A DNA stretch of 64,000 nt from assembly GCA_963169045.1 (NCBI GenBank), contig CAUJDF010000108.1, positions 62,001 through 126,000 of the forward strand, in the 5' to 3' direction. Each line of letters begins with the position of its first letter. Within the stretch, counting starts at the first letter, position 1. Positions 7,181-15,368 of this stretch are shown piece by piece. This DNA comes from Myxococcota bacterium. GTDB lineage: Bacteria; Myxococcota_A; Bradymonadia; UBA7976; UBA1532. The translations under genes were made by a program, and so were the position numbers. The notes below the pieces were generated by a model, which was not told the origin of the DNA, made no database searches, and saw nothing but the letters and a program-made list of their open reading frames with translations.

Positions 7181-8673
7181 AGGGGCACCCCCTCGACGAT
7201 CTCGAGTCCGCCCTGATAGAGCTCGCGGATGTCATTGAAGCCGAGCCGCATCATCGCCAGGCGCTCGATGCCGAGGCCCCACGCCAGCACCGGGTGCTTG
7301 CAGCCGAGCGGCTCGGTCACCTCGGGCCGGAAGATGCCGCTGCCGCCCATCTCGATCCAGCGCTTGCGGCTCTCCATGTAGACCATCACGTCGACGCTGG
7401 GCTCGGTGTACGGATAGAACGCCGGTTTGAACTTGACCTTCTCGAAGCCCATCTTGCGGTAGAAGGCCTCGAGCACCCCCAGCAGGGTCGCCAGGTTCGC
7501 GTGCTCGTCGATGACGATGCCGTCGACCTGGTGGAACACGGGCAGGTGCTTGTAGCTGAGCGTCTCGTTCCGGTAGGTCCAGCCGACGCAGAAGGCCTTG
7601 TAGGGCGGCTGCGGGTGCCGCGCGAGCGCCTGGATGGTCGCCGCCGTCGTGTGTGTACGCAGCACGACCGGGCGGGCGCGCTCCTCGTGCCAGGTGTAGC
7701 CCCAGCCGGTGCTGCCCGTGTCGCCGCCGTCCTCGTGGGCGCGCTTGACGGCCCGCACCACGTCGGCCGCCGGCAGCGCCGCCCGCGCCGGGTCGGCCAT
7801 GTAGAACGTGTCCTGCATGTCGCGGGCGGGGTGGTCCTGCGGCTGGAACAGCGCGTCGAAGTTCCAGAACGCCACCTCGGCCGTCGGCGACACGACCTCT
7901 TCGAAGCCGAGCTCGAGGAAGGCGCGGCGCGTCTGCTCGATGATCTTGCGCACCGGGTGCAGCTTCGCCGGGGACACGTCGGCGGCGGCGAGCGTGACGT
8001 CGTACGGCCGCAGCGTCGTGTGCCGCCACGCGCCGCTGCGGAAGTCCTCGGACGTGAGCTGGTTGCGCTCGCGCCGGACCTCGACGCCCGCCGCGAGGGC
8101 GGCGCGCGCGGCGTCGGTCAGGCGCAGGATGCGTTGCGTGCGCTTGCGCAGCTTCGCCAGGTCGTCGCGGCTGGCGAGCAGCTTGCGAACCGGCTCGGGA
8201 TCGCCGCCCTGCTCGTCGAGAAAACGCTGTCCCGCCAAGGACTTGCGGACCGCAGCCTCGTCGGGCTGCTCCGCCTCGAAGTCCTGGGCGAGCAGGGTGA
8301 CGCCGGACTTGTCGCGCTTGATCCACCCGCGGGCGCCGCCCCACTTGAAGACCTCGTTGATCGCCAGACCGGCGGCCTGGGCCGCGGCGACGAACTCGGC
8401 CATGGCCATCGCGCCGCCGGCCTTCGACAGCAGCCGGGCGGCGCGCCGCTCGGGCAGCGCGTCGCCGATGGGCGCCGCGGCGTCGGCGTCGACCTCGTCG
8501 CGGGGCCGCGTCTCGACCTCGATGAAGCCGCCGGCCTCGCCGTCGTTGGCGACCACCGTGATCTGGCTCTGGTCGAGGCCGGTCCGCGCGACCAGCTCGG
8601 CGACGTCGGCGGGGCCCCCCTCGAGGGCGCGCCAGACGGTCAGCGCCGCCTCGGTCAGGATGGGTCCGGGCAT
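7171..8673 (-). CDS. pheS: Phenylalanine-tRNA ligase alpha subunit, archaeal/eukaryotic type
   Basis: A 500-residue catalytic subunit that activates phenylalanine and charges tRNA-Phe. At about 500 residues it matches the archaeal/eukaryotic form; bacterial PheS is near 340. Residues 1-170 look like the winged-helix domains at the N-terminus of that form (VWRALEGGPADVAELVARTG). The class II catalytic core follows, with motif 2-like GWTYRNETLSYKHLPVFHQV and motif 3 GLGIERLAM near residues 466-474. ARDMQDTFYM and RTHTTAATIQAL are also typical of the family. The ATG at 8673 begins a sensible winged-helix domain. It is the first gene of a two-gene operon; the stop overlaps the GTG of pheT. Confidence 0.95.
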   Translation of the reverse strand: MPGPILTEAALTVWRALEGGPADVAELVARTGLDQSQITVVANDGEAGGFIEVETRPRDEVDADAAAPIGDALPERRAARLLSKAGGAMAMAEFVAAAQAAGLAINEVFKWGGARGWIKRDKSGVTLLAQDFEAEQPDEAAVRKSLAGQRFLDEQGGDPEPVRKLLASRDDLAKLRKRTQRILRLTDAARAALAAGVEVRRERNQLTSEDFRSGAWRHTTLRPYDVTLAAADVSPAKLHPVRKIIEQTRRAFLELGFEEVVSPTAEVAFWNFDALFQPQDHPARDMQDTFYMADPARAALPAADVVRAVKRAHEDGGDTGSTGWGYTWHEERARPVVLRTHTTAATIQALARHPQPPYKAFCVGWTYRNETLSYKHLPVFHQVDGIVIDEHANLATLLGVLEAFYRKMGFEKVKFKPAFYPYTEPSVDVMVYMESRKRWIEMGGSGIFRPEVTEPLGCKHPVLAWGLGIERLAMMRLGFNDIRELYQGGLEIVEGVPLCR

Positions 8674-8736
8674 CGTGCACTCCGAACAAAGGTGGGGCGT
8701 GACTACCAGCGCGCGGGCGCCGGATCAAGGCGTGTG

Positions 8737-9771
8737 TCAGGCGCCGAGCAGCGCGTCGGCCTTCGCGGAGAGCTCGGCCACCTGCGTCACGAACGTCCGC
8801 TGGCGGGCCGGGGCGAGGCCGAGGGCGGCGAAGCTGGCGGCGACCTCCTCGGCCAGGTCGGCGCGGTGGAAGGGGTTGGTGCGCAGCTCGTCGACGCCCG
8901 ACGATGCGCGCACCACGTGCACGAGTGGCGCGTCCGCCTCGGGCGGGAGCGTCTCGTCGTGATGGCACGCCGCCACCACCGCGAGCCACTCGGGCAGGCC
9001 CCAGCGGTGGATGGCGCTCGGCCCGGTGCGCGTGTGGACGCCCTCCATGAGGACGGCGAGGCGGCGCTCGTCGGCGGCCTCGTGTCGTCCCGGATCGATG
9101 ACGCTCAGGGCCCGCAGCACCACCGTCTTGCCGACGTCGTGCAGCAGGCCGCCGAGGAACGCCCGCTCCGAGGGCACCTTGCCCGTCTCCATCGCGAGCC
9201 AGCCCGCGCCGAAGGCGGAGACGACGGCGTGGCGGCGGAGGCCCATCCAGGCGCGGCGGAAGCGCTCCCCGGCGGCCTGGGACTCGGCGTCGGTGAGCGC
9301 GAGCAGCGAGGCGGTGGCGACGATCTGCGTCACCTCGCGCAGGCCGAGGCGCGTCACGGCGTCGCGCAGGCTCTCCACCACGGCGCTGCCGCCGTACAGA
9401 GGCGAGTTGGCGAAGCGCAGCACCTGCGCGGCGATCGGCGGCTCCTGCTGGATGAGGCGGACGAGCGCGGCGAGCTCGACGGCCGGGTCGCGCGCCCGCT
9501 CGAGGATGCGCGCCGCCATCGCCGGGAACGCCGGAACGAGGTCCGCGTGGGACTTCGACGCCCACAGGACCTCGCGGCGGAGATCGGTCTCGTCGTGGGG
9601 GTCGACCGGGTCGTGGTCCGCGGCCCCGTACTCGCCGAGCGCCGTCAGATCGGGCGGCGCGGCGGCCTCGGGCGCGCTCCGGACCTCGGGACGCTTCGGC
9701 ACGATCTCGCCGCGTTTCGCTGGGGCGCGGCGACGCCTCCGGAACAACCATGCCCACATGCGCCGATTCAT
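8737..9771 (-). CDS. HDOD-domain signalling protein
   Basis: A 344-residue cytoplasmic protein. After a basic, Pro-rich N-terminus (about 75 residues, with an Arg cluster at 11-20) comes an HDOD domain at about residues 78-285: LVPAFPAMAARIL, then IQQEPPIAAQVLRFANSPLYGG and LRDAVTRLGLREV. The HD-like motif LLHDVGKT is kept (H211-D212). HDOD proteins act in signalling, motility and cell-cycle control; most are not proven enzymes. The upstream ATG was chosen, but the ATG four codons later (MWAW, 9759) is also possible. It diverges from a PAS histidine kinase across 117 bases, so the two may share regulation. Confidence 0.85.
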   Translation of the reverse strand: MNRRMWAWLFRRRRRAPAKRGEIVPKRPEVRSAPEAAAPPDLTALGEYGAADHDPVDPHDETDLRREVLWASKSHADLVPAFPAMAARILERARDPAVELAALVRLIQQEPPIAAQVLRFANSPLYGGSAVVESLRDAVTRLGLREVTQIVATASLLALTDAESQAAGERFRRAWMGLRRHAVVSAFGAGWLAMETGKVPSERAFLGGLLHDVGKTVVLRALSVIDPGRHEAADERRLAVLMEGVHTRTGPSAIHRWGLPEWLAVVAACHHDETLPPEADAPLVHVVRASSGVDELRTNPFHRADLAEEVAASFAALGLAPARQRTFVTQVAELSAKADALLGA

Positions 9772-9888
9772 ACGCTTGTCCGGGCCGGCGCGAAACAATC
9801 CCTCGCCGGCCTCGCCCCTTGCCCCCGCCGGCCCCGAGGCCCCATCATCGGGGAAAGCCCCAGTTGCACCGCCCGAGGGGGTTCGCCG

Positions 9889-11013
9889 TTGGACGACTGG
9901 CAGGAGGGGTTGCAGCGCCTCGCGCAACTGCGCCGGGCGGTCGCCGACCTCGAAGAGCGGCTGGGCCTCGAGCGGCCGCCGCCCTCCCGCTGGCTCACCG
10001 CCGTGGAGCAGGCGACCGTCGAAGAGCTGGCGACGACCTACGCCGCCGACGCGATCACCGTCCACGCGGCGAACGGCGACTATCTGTTCGCCTCGCCGAG
10101 CGCCGCGGAGATCACCGGCTGGCCCGGCGATGCGCTGATCGGGCGCGGCTGCTACGAGCTCTTCCACGAAGAGGACGTGGCGCGCATCGCCGTCGACCAC
10201 GCCGGGCACCGCCAGCCCGACTTCCGCGGCCGCGTGCGCTACCGCATCCGGGGGCGCGACGGATCGTGGCGCTGGGTGGAGACGCGCAGCGCCGCGCGGC
10301 ACGGCCCCGACGGGGTGGACCTGATCGTGGCGGTGACCCGCCCCGTCGACGGGCCGGGCGAGGCGCCGGTCGCCGCCGGGCGGGCCGACTTCGCCCGCCG
10401 CGTGGCGCGCGTCCTGTCGCACGAGCTCAACAACCCGCTGGCGGTGGTGCTCGGCAGCCTGGACCTCGTCCGCGACCGCCTGGGCGGCGACCCCGAGCTC
10501 GTGAGCGTCTGCGACCAGATCGAGGCCGCGCTGGGGCGCGCGCAGTCCGTCGTCCGCCAGCTGGCGCGCGCCGGCGCGGACGTGTCGGCGCCCCGGCCCG
10601 TGGACCTGGCCCAGGTGCTGCGCCAGACGATCGCCGGCCTGCGGCGCGACCACCGCATCCCCGTCGACCTGGAGACGGAGCCCTGCCCGCTGCGGGTCGA
10701 CACGGTCCGACTTCATCAATTGCTTCATGAAGTGATCGAGGCGCACCTGCTGGCGCCACCCGACGAACGGGCGACGCCGGTCGCCATCCGGTGCCTCGCG
10801 CGCGACGGGCACGCCCTCGTCGAGGTGCGCGGGGGCGCGTCGCCGGAGCGCCGCATCCGCGCCGATCTGACGGGCCTGTTGCGGGGGGAGCCGCTGCCCG
10901 ACGACGACCTGCCGGCCTTCGTCGGTCGCCTGGCCGCCGAGCTGGGCGGCACCTGCGCCTTCGAGCCGGGCGAGCCGCCGGTCACCGTCCTGCGGCTGCC
11001 GCTCGCGACCTGA
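9889..11013 (+). CDS. PAS-domain histidine kinase with degenerate ATPase domain
   Basis: A 374-residue soluble protein. A short coiled coil (residues 4-30) is followed by a PAS domain (about 48-155: DAITVHAANGDYLFASPSAAE, with a PAC-like GRDGSWRWVETR). The dimerisation domain has an intact H box, LSHELNNPLAVVLGSLDLV, with phosphoacceptor H178. The following HATPase region is hard to recognise: the N-box position reads LHQLLHEVIEAHLLAP without the usual Asn residues, and no DxGxG or GxGLG glycine box is seen. It may accept phosphate from another kinase or act as a pseudokinase. The TTG start is supported by a GAGGGGG ribosome binding site 7 bases upstream. It diverges from the HDOD gene. Confidence 0.8.
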   Translation: MDDWQEGLQRLAQLRRAVADLEERLGLERPPPSRWLTAVEQATVEELATTYAADAITVHAANGDYLFASPSAAEITGWPGDALIGRGCYELFHEEDVARIAVDHAGHRQPDFRGRVRYRIRGRDGSWRWVETRSAARHGPDGVDLIVAVTRPVDGPGEAPVAAGRADFARRVARVLSHELNNPLAVVLGSLDLVRDRLGGDPELVSVCDQIEAALGRAQSVVRQLARAGADVSAPRPVDLAQVLRQTIAGLRRDHRIPVDLETEPCPLRVDTVRLHQLLHEVIEAHLLAPPDERATPVAIRCLARDGHALVEVRGGASPERRIRADLTGLLRGEPLPDDDLPAFVGRLAAELGGTCAFEPGEPPVTVLRLPLAT

Positions 11014-11040
11014 CGTCTCGCGGCGGGCGCCGGCGCCTGG

Positions 11041-13722
11041 TCAGCGGCGGCGGCGGGGGCGGAGGGCGGCGAGGACGAGCAGCGCGAGCGCCGCGGCGCC
11101 GGGCGGGGCGTCGCCGACGGCGCAGTCGCAGCCGTCGTCGCCGGTCGGGTCCAGGTTGCAGTCGGCGCAGAGGTCGGCGTCGGGCGCCGCCGCGTCGGCC
11201 GGCGCGACGGCGTCGGGCGAGGGCGCGGCGGCGTCGGGGGGCCCGGCGTCGGGGGGCCCGGCGTCGGGAGCGGGGGCCTCGAGAGTGGGCAACTCCGTGT
11301 CGTACCTGAGGATTCGCTCCGGCGCCTCCAGCGCCATCGCCGTCAGATAGAAGAGGATGCCCTCCCACAGGTGCGGCGTGGACACGCGCTGGTCGGCGCG
11401 GCCGTCGCGCACCAGCGTCACCTCGCCGAAGTGGCCCGTCGGCGTCGCGTGGGACGCGACCTGCTCGAGGAGCGCCTCGATGCGCGGCCGCCACGCCGGG
11501 TCGTGGCCGCGGGCCAGCGCCGTCGCCGCCAGGTTCTTGAGGAAGTAGGCGCCGCCTTCGCCGCGCAGCTCGATGGCCGGCGTGACCGCGTCGAGGTCGG
11601 CGCGGAGCTGCGCCTCGACCCGCGGGTCGTCCCACGGCAGCACGTGCATCGGCCACACGAGCCACGCGGTGGGCCCGGTGGGCGCGCTGCCGGGGTTGAG
11701 CGGGACGTCGGGCGTCCCGCCGAAGACGCCGGCCTCGGCGTCGTAGAAGCGGGTGACGATCGCCTCGCGGACCTCGGCGGCGCGCGCCGCCCAGCGCCCG
11801 GCGTCGGCCTCCTCGCCGGCGAGGCGCGCCGCGCGGGCCGCCAGCGCCAGCGACCCGGCCACGGTGACCGCGCCATGCAGCGTCTGCGTATAGGCCGGGT
11901 TGTCGTCCTCCTGCGCCGGCGCGTGCAGGCCCGTCTCGGGGTCGCGCCATCGCGTCAGCAGGTCCGCCGCGGCGCGGATGCCCCCCCAGCGCGCCCGCAG
12001 GTAGGGCGCGCGCTCGGCCTCGGGGAGCCAGGCGGCGTGGGCGCAGAGCGTCCACAGCGCGAACGCGGTGTTGTCGATCTCGAAGCGCCACGTCCCGCCG
12101 GGGGCGCCGTCGGCGTAATAGTTCATCTCCCAGGCCCCGGCGGGGTAGACGGCGGGCCCGCCGGACGGGTCGGGCGGCGGCGGCGGGTCGACCAGCGGCG
12201 TGGCCCGGGCGTCCGTCTGCCGCTGCCAGGTCAGGTACAGGTCGGCGCGCCGCGTCACGAGGTCGTGCAGGCCGGCCGCGTCGAGCGCGGTGTTGAAGAA
12301 GGCGCCGTCGCGCGGCCAGTCGAGCCCGTAGGGCGCCTGGCGGGCGATCGAGGCGACGATGGCCCCGTTCTCGGCGACGGTGCCGACGCGCAGGTTGATC
12401 ATCGACCGGCGCGCGACGCGGCGGACGGCCTCCGACGCGCCCTGCGGGAGGGCGACGCCGGCCAGCCACGCGTCGAGGGCGGCCTGAGCCTCGGCGGGCA
12501 CGGCGCCCGCGTCGACGGCGAGCGCGGCGCGGGCGGTGGCGGCGTCCGGACCCGCGCCGAGGACCACGAAAGCGAGCGCCTCGTCGTCCTCGAACCGCAG
12601 CGGGGTGCGCAGCGCGCCGTTCACCTCGCCGGCGGCCACGCCGTCGCCCGCGAGCTCGCCGTCCTGCGCATCGGCCAGCGCGTCGGCGGGCACGGCCGGC
12701 CAGCCCTCCCGCTCGCCTTGGGACCGGCGGTCCTCGGGGCAGCGCAGCGTGTCGAGCACCTGGCGCTGGACCGGCAGTGAGATGTCGGGGAAGCGTTCCG
12801 GCAGCGCGAACAGGTTGTCGACGAGGGCGTCGGTGGCGCCGCACCAGTCGGTGGCGTCGACGCCGACCTGGTGCTGGTCGGGTGGCGGCTGCGTCGTCAG
12901 CGCGAGGTACGCGCCCGGCGCGTAGTCGGCGTCGAGCGACGCGGCGAGCGCGGCGGCGTCGGCCGCCCCGGCCCGCAGCGCCGCCCCGATCGGCCCGTAG
13001 TCGACGGCGGGCGCGCCCAGCAGCTCGAGCACCTCGTCGCGCACCAGCTGGTCGCTGGGGTGGAAGTGCATGATCGCATTGATGTTTTCGTCCCAGACCG
13101 CCGCAAAGTCGTTGCGGCCGTCGTAGGCCCAGTCGGTCACCGGCAGCTCGGGGACGCGCGCGTTCGGCGGATTGGGGGAGAGGTTGGCGTACGTCAGGAG
13201 CGACGCGCCGCTCACCGGATCGTCGGGATCGGGCGACGTCCGGACGACGCGCACCTCGCGGACGTAGGTGTCGCCCGCGCCCTCGCCGGGCCGCACGGCG
13301 TCGACGACGGTCACCCGCAGCCCGAAGCGAGCGCTCTCGTAAGTGGTGGCGACGTTGGCGTCGGCCCCCTGCTCGATCGTCCAGACGGCGGCGTCGCGGA
13401 GCCACGTCACGACGGGTCCGGCGCCGGTCTCGAGGCGCAGGCCGAGGAAGAGGCCGCCGCCCTCCGGCGCGCCGAACCGCGGCCGGTCGCGCGCGTCGAA
13501 CGCGTTCGAGGTGATGTAGGCGAGCTGGTCGACCTGGCTCGGGTTGGGCCAGGTCAGCACCGTCACGTCGCCCTCGGCCGACAGCCCCACCGTCAGCCGG
13601 CCGTGGCCGGTGATGGCGTGGATGTTGGTGGCCCCGAAGATGTGCTCGACCGCGTCGAGCCGGGAGTGCGCGCCGGCCGCCAGGGGCGCGGCGGCGACGA
13701 GCGCCACGATCCGCTTCCGCAT
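11041..13722 (-). CDS. Secreted glycoside hydrolase (GH15 glucoamylase-like) with MYXO-CTERM-like anchor
   Basis: An 893-residue exported protein. It has a Sec-type signal (MRKRIVALVAAAPLAAGA), then an N-terminal beta-rich domain of the glucoamylase type (HGRLTVGLSAEGDVTVLTWP). An (alpha/alpha)6-like catalytic domain follows, containing GLDWPRDGAFFN near residue 465, as in GH15 enzymes. GH15 enzymes release glucose from the ends of alpha-glucans. A PDAGPPDAGPPDAAAP tether leads to a C-terminal sorting signal: DGCDCAVGD, a hydrophobic stretch, then RPRRRR. This fits MYXO-CTERM, which holds proteins on the myxobacterial cell surface. I could not fix the catalytic acids by eye, and a related family such as dextran glucosidase is possible. 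It diverges from the receiver gene. Confidence 0.85.
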   Translation of the reverse strand: MRKRIVALVAAAPLAAGAHSRLDAVEHIFGATNIHAITGHGRLTVGLSAEGDVTVLTWPNPSQVDQLAYITSNAFDARDRPRFGAPEGGGLFLGLRLETGAGPVVTWLRDAAVWTIEQGADANVATTYESARFGLRVTVVDAVRPGEGAGDTYVREVRVVRTSPDPDDPVSGASLLTYANLSPNPPNARVPELPVTDWAYDGRNDFAAVWDENINAIMHFHPSDQLVRDEVLELLGAPAVDYGPIGAALRAGAADAAALAASLDADYAPGAYLALTTQPPPDQHQVGVDATDWCGATDALVDNLFALPERFPDISLPVQRQVLDTLRCPEDRRSQGEREGWPAVPADALADAQDGELAGDGVAAGEVNGALRTPLRFEDDEALAFVVLGAGPDAATARAALAVDAGAVPAEAQAALDAWLAGVALPQGASEAVRRVARRSMINLRVGTVAENGAIVASIARQAPYGLDWPRDGAFFNTALDAAGLHDLVTRRADLYLTWQRQTDARATPLVDPPPPPDPSGGPAVYPAGAWEMNYYADGAPGGTWRFEIDNTAFALWTLCAHAAWLPEAERAPYLRARWGGIRAAADLLTRWRDPETGLHAPAQEDDNPAYTQTLHGAVTVAGSLALAARAARLAGEEADAGRWAARAAEVREAIVTRFYDAEAGVFGGTPDVPLNPGSAPTGPTAWLVWPMHVLPWDDPRVEAQLRADLDAVTPAIELRGEGGAYFLKNLAATALARGHDPAWRPRIEALLEQVASHATPTGHFGEVTLVRDGRADQRVSTPHLWEGILFYLTAMALEAPERILRYDTELPTLEAPAPDAGPPDAGPPDAAAPSPDAVAPADAAAPDADLCADCNLDPTGDDGCDCAVGDAPPGAAALALLVLAALRPRRRR

Positions 13723-13783
13723 GGGGGGAGCATAGCCCCGTGTCGGGACTTCCCGGAGCCGATTTCCGGCGACGCCGCGCGAT

Positions 13784-13797
13784 ACCCGCGCGCGGGT
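13784..13797. promoter_or_regulatory. Perfect 14-base palindrome upstream of the receiver gene
   Basis: ACCCGCGCGCGGGT is a perfect palindrome 30 bases before the start of the receiver gene and in the divergent spacer shared with the glucoamylase gene. It could be an operator, but GC-only palindromes arise readily at this base composition. Confidence 0.2.
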
Positions 13798-13827
13798 GCT
13801 CGCATCGGAAGGGCGGAGCGGAGATCG

Positions 13828-14238
13828 ATGCCCAACGACAGACGTACCGTGCTCCTCGTCGACGACGATCCGGGCGACGTGCTTGCCTTCCGCGACGCGG
13901 TGGACGTCGCTCGACTGCCCATCTCGCTGCACGTCGTCGGCGACGGCGACGCCGCGCTCGAGTTCCTTCGGCGCCGCCCGTCCTTCGTCGGCGCGCCGCG
14001 GCCCGACGTCGTCCTCCTCGAGCCGCGCCTGCCGCGGCGTGACGGCGCGTCGGTGCTGGCCGCCCTCGAGGCCGACCGCCACCTGCGCGGCCTGCCGGTG
14101 ATCCTCTTCACAGCCGGCGACGACGACGCCGGCCGCGGGCGCTGCGCGGTGCGCAAGCCCTCGGATCTCGACGGTTTCTTGCGCGTGCTGCGCGCGGTGG
14201 ACGCCCTGTTCGGCGCCGCCGGAAGGAGGCTGGCCTGA
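13828..14238 (+). CDS. Stand-alone receiver protein with Asp-to-Glu phosphoacceptor
   Basis: A 136-residue CheY-fold protein of the Rcp1-like type (VLLVDDDPGDVLAFRDAVD, then PRRDG and a conserved Lys in VRKPSD). The acidic pocket (D12-D14) and the Lys are present. At the end of beta strand 3, where the phosphorylated Asp is expected (usually VLLDxxLP), the sequence reads VVLLEPRLP, so residue 65 is Glu. Glu at this position often mimics the phosphorylated state. There is no output domain. Its TGA overlaps the ATG of the next gene by one base (TGATG), and a GGAAGGAGG site within its end serves that gene. It is likely a constitutively active-like partner of the adjacent degenerate kinase (inference). 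Confidence 0.85.
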   Translation: MPNDRRTVLLVDDDPGDVLAFRDAVDVARLPISLHVVGDGDAALEFLRRRPSFVGAPRPDVVLLEPRLPRRDGASVLAALEADRHLRGLPVILFTAGDDDAGRGRCAVRKPSDLDGFLRVLRAVDALFGAAGRRLA

Positions 14239-15302
14239 TGTCCGACGCCGCGCTGCGGATCCTGCTCGTCGCGCCCGACGGTGAACGCTGGCGGGCGCTG
14301 CTCGCCGCCGTCGAGGGCGCCCGCTTCGACCTCGCGTGCGCGCCGACGCTGCGGGCGGCCGTCGAGCGCCTCGGCCGCCAGCGCGTCGACGTGCTCGTGC
14401 TCGACCCGGACCTGCCGGACGCCCGCGGCCCCCAGGCGCTCGCCCGCCTCCGCCGACGGGCGCGGCACGTGCCGGTCGTCGTGCTCGGCGGCGGCGACGA
14501 CGAGGGACCGAAGGACGGCCTGCCGCGCGCGGAGCGCCTGTGGCGCATGATCGTGTCGGCGGCGTCGCACGGGGGCGGCGCGGCCTGGTCGCCCGAGATC
14601 GACCTGCGCGACGGGGCGCGCACGCCGCCCGTCCGCGACGACAGCGGCCTGGCGGCGGTGATCGCGCGGGCGTCGAACGACCTGCGCGGCCCCGTCTGCA
14701 CCATCGGGGGCCTCACGTCGCTGCTGCTCGAGGAGCACGGCGGCGGGCTCGACGCCGAGGGGCGGGCGCTCGTCGAGCGGACGCGCCGGGCGGCGCTGCG
14801 GCTGGACGACATGCTCGCCGGGCTCGGCCGCCTCGCCCTCATCGCCGGCGCGCCGGTCGAGCGCGTGCGCCTCGACGCCGGCGAGGTGGCGGCCCGCGTG
14901 CTGGCGGAGCTCGCCCGCGGGGAGCCGGGCGCCGGCGTCGCCGTCCGCGTCGGGACCGGCCTCTTCGTCTCCGCCGATCCCACGCTGCTCGAGCTGGCGC
15001 TCGAGGACCTGCTGGCGCACGTCTGGCGCTGCGGTCCGTCCCGGGTCGAGGTCGACGCGGCCGTCCCCGGCACCCTGGCCGTGCGCCACGACGGCACCCT
15101 GGCCGGCGCCGGCGCCTTCGCCCCGTTTCCGTGCCCGGGTCCCCCGGGCCTCGCCGCGGTGCGCTGCGTCGCCGAGCGCCACGGCGGCCGCGCCTGGATC
15201 GATCCCCACCCGGACGGCGGCGCCACGATCTTCGTCGCGCTCGAGCCCGCCGTCCTGACCGCCGCCGCCGACGGTGGCACCCCGACGGTCCGACAAGCCT
15301 GA
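14238..15302 (+). CDS. Receiver-histidine-kinase-like protein lacking the phosphoacceptor histidine
   Basis: A 354-residue cytoplasmic protein. Residues 6-115 form a receiver-like domain that keeps D56 (VLVLDPDLPD) but has only one acid in the pocket (LLVAPDGE). Residues about 138-200 form a HisKA-like dimerisation helix pair; the H box reads ARASNDLRGPVCTIGGLTSL, with Asn147 where His is required (normally SHDLRxP). The ATPase-like domain keeps a G2-like GLAAVRCVAERHGGRAW, but the N box (LELALEDLLAHVWRCG) lacks its Asn. It should therefore not autophosphorylate and probably acts as a scaffold or pseudokinase. It is coupled to the receiver gene by TGATG with a strong ribosome binding site (14221-14229). 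Confidence 0.82.
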   Translation: MSDAALRILLVAPDGERWRALLAAVEGARFDLACAPTLRAAVERLGRQRVDVLVLDPDLPDARGPQALARLRRRARHVPVVVLGGGDDEGPKDGLPRAERLWRMIVSAASHGGGAAWSPEIDLRDGARTPPVRDDSGLAAVIARASNDLRGPVCTIGGLTSLLLEEHGGGLDAEGRALVERTRRAALRLDDMLAGLGRLALIAGAPVERVRLDAGEVAARVLAELARGEPGAGVAVRVGTGLFVSADPTLLELALEDLLAHVWRCGPSRVEVDAAVPGTLAVRHDGTLAGAGAFAPFPCPGPPGLAAVRCVAERHGGRAWIDPHPDGGATIFVALEPAVLTAAADGGTPTVRQA

Positions 15303-15368
15303 CAATCGTCGCGCGGCCGGCCGTACCTGCGGTACAAAGACTGGAATTTTCCGGCCGCGGAGTACGCG

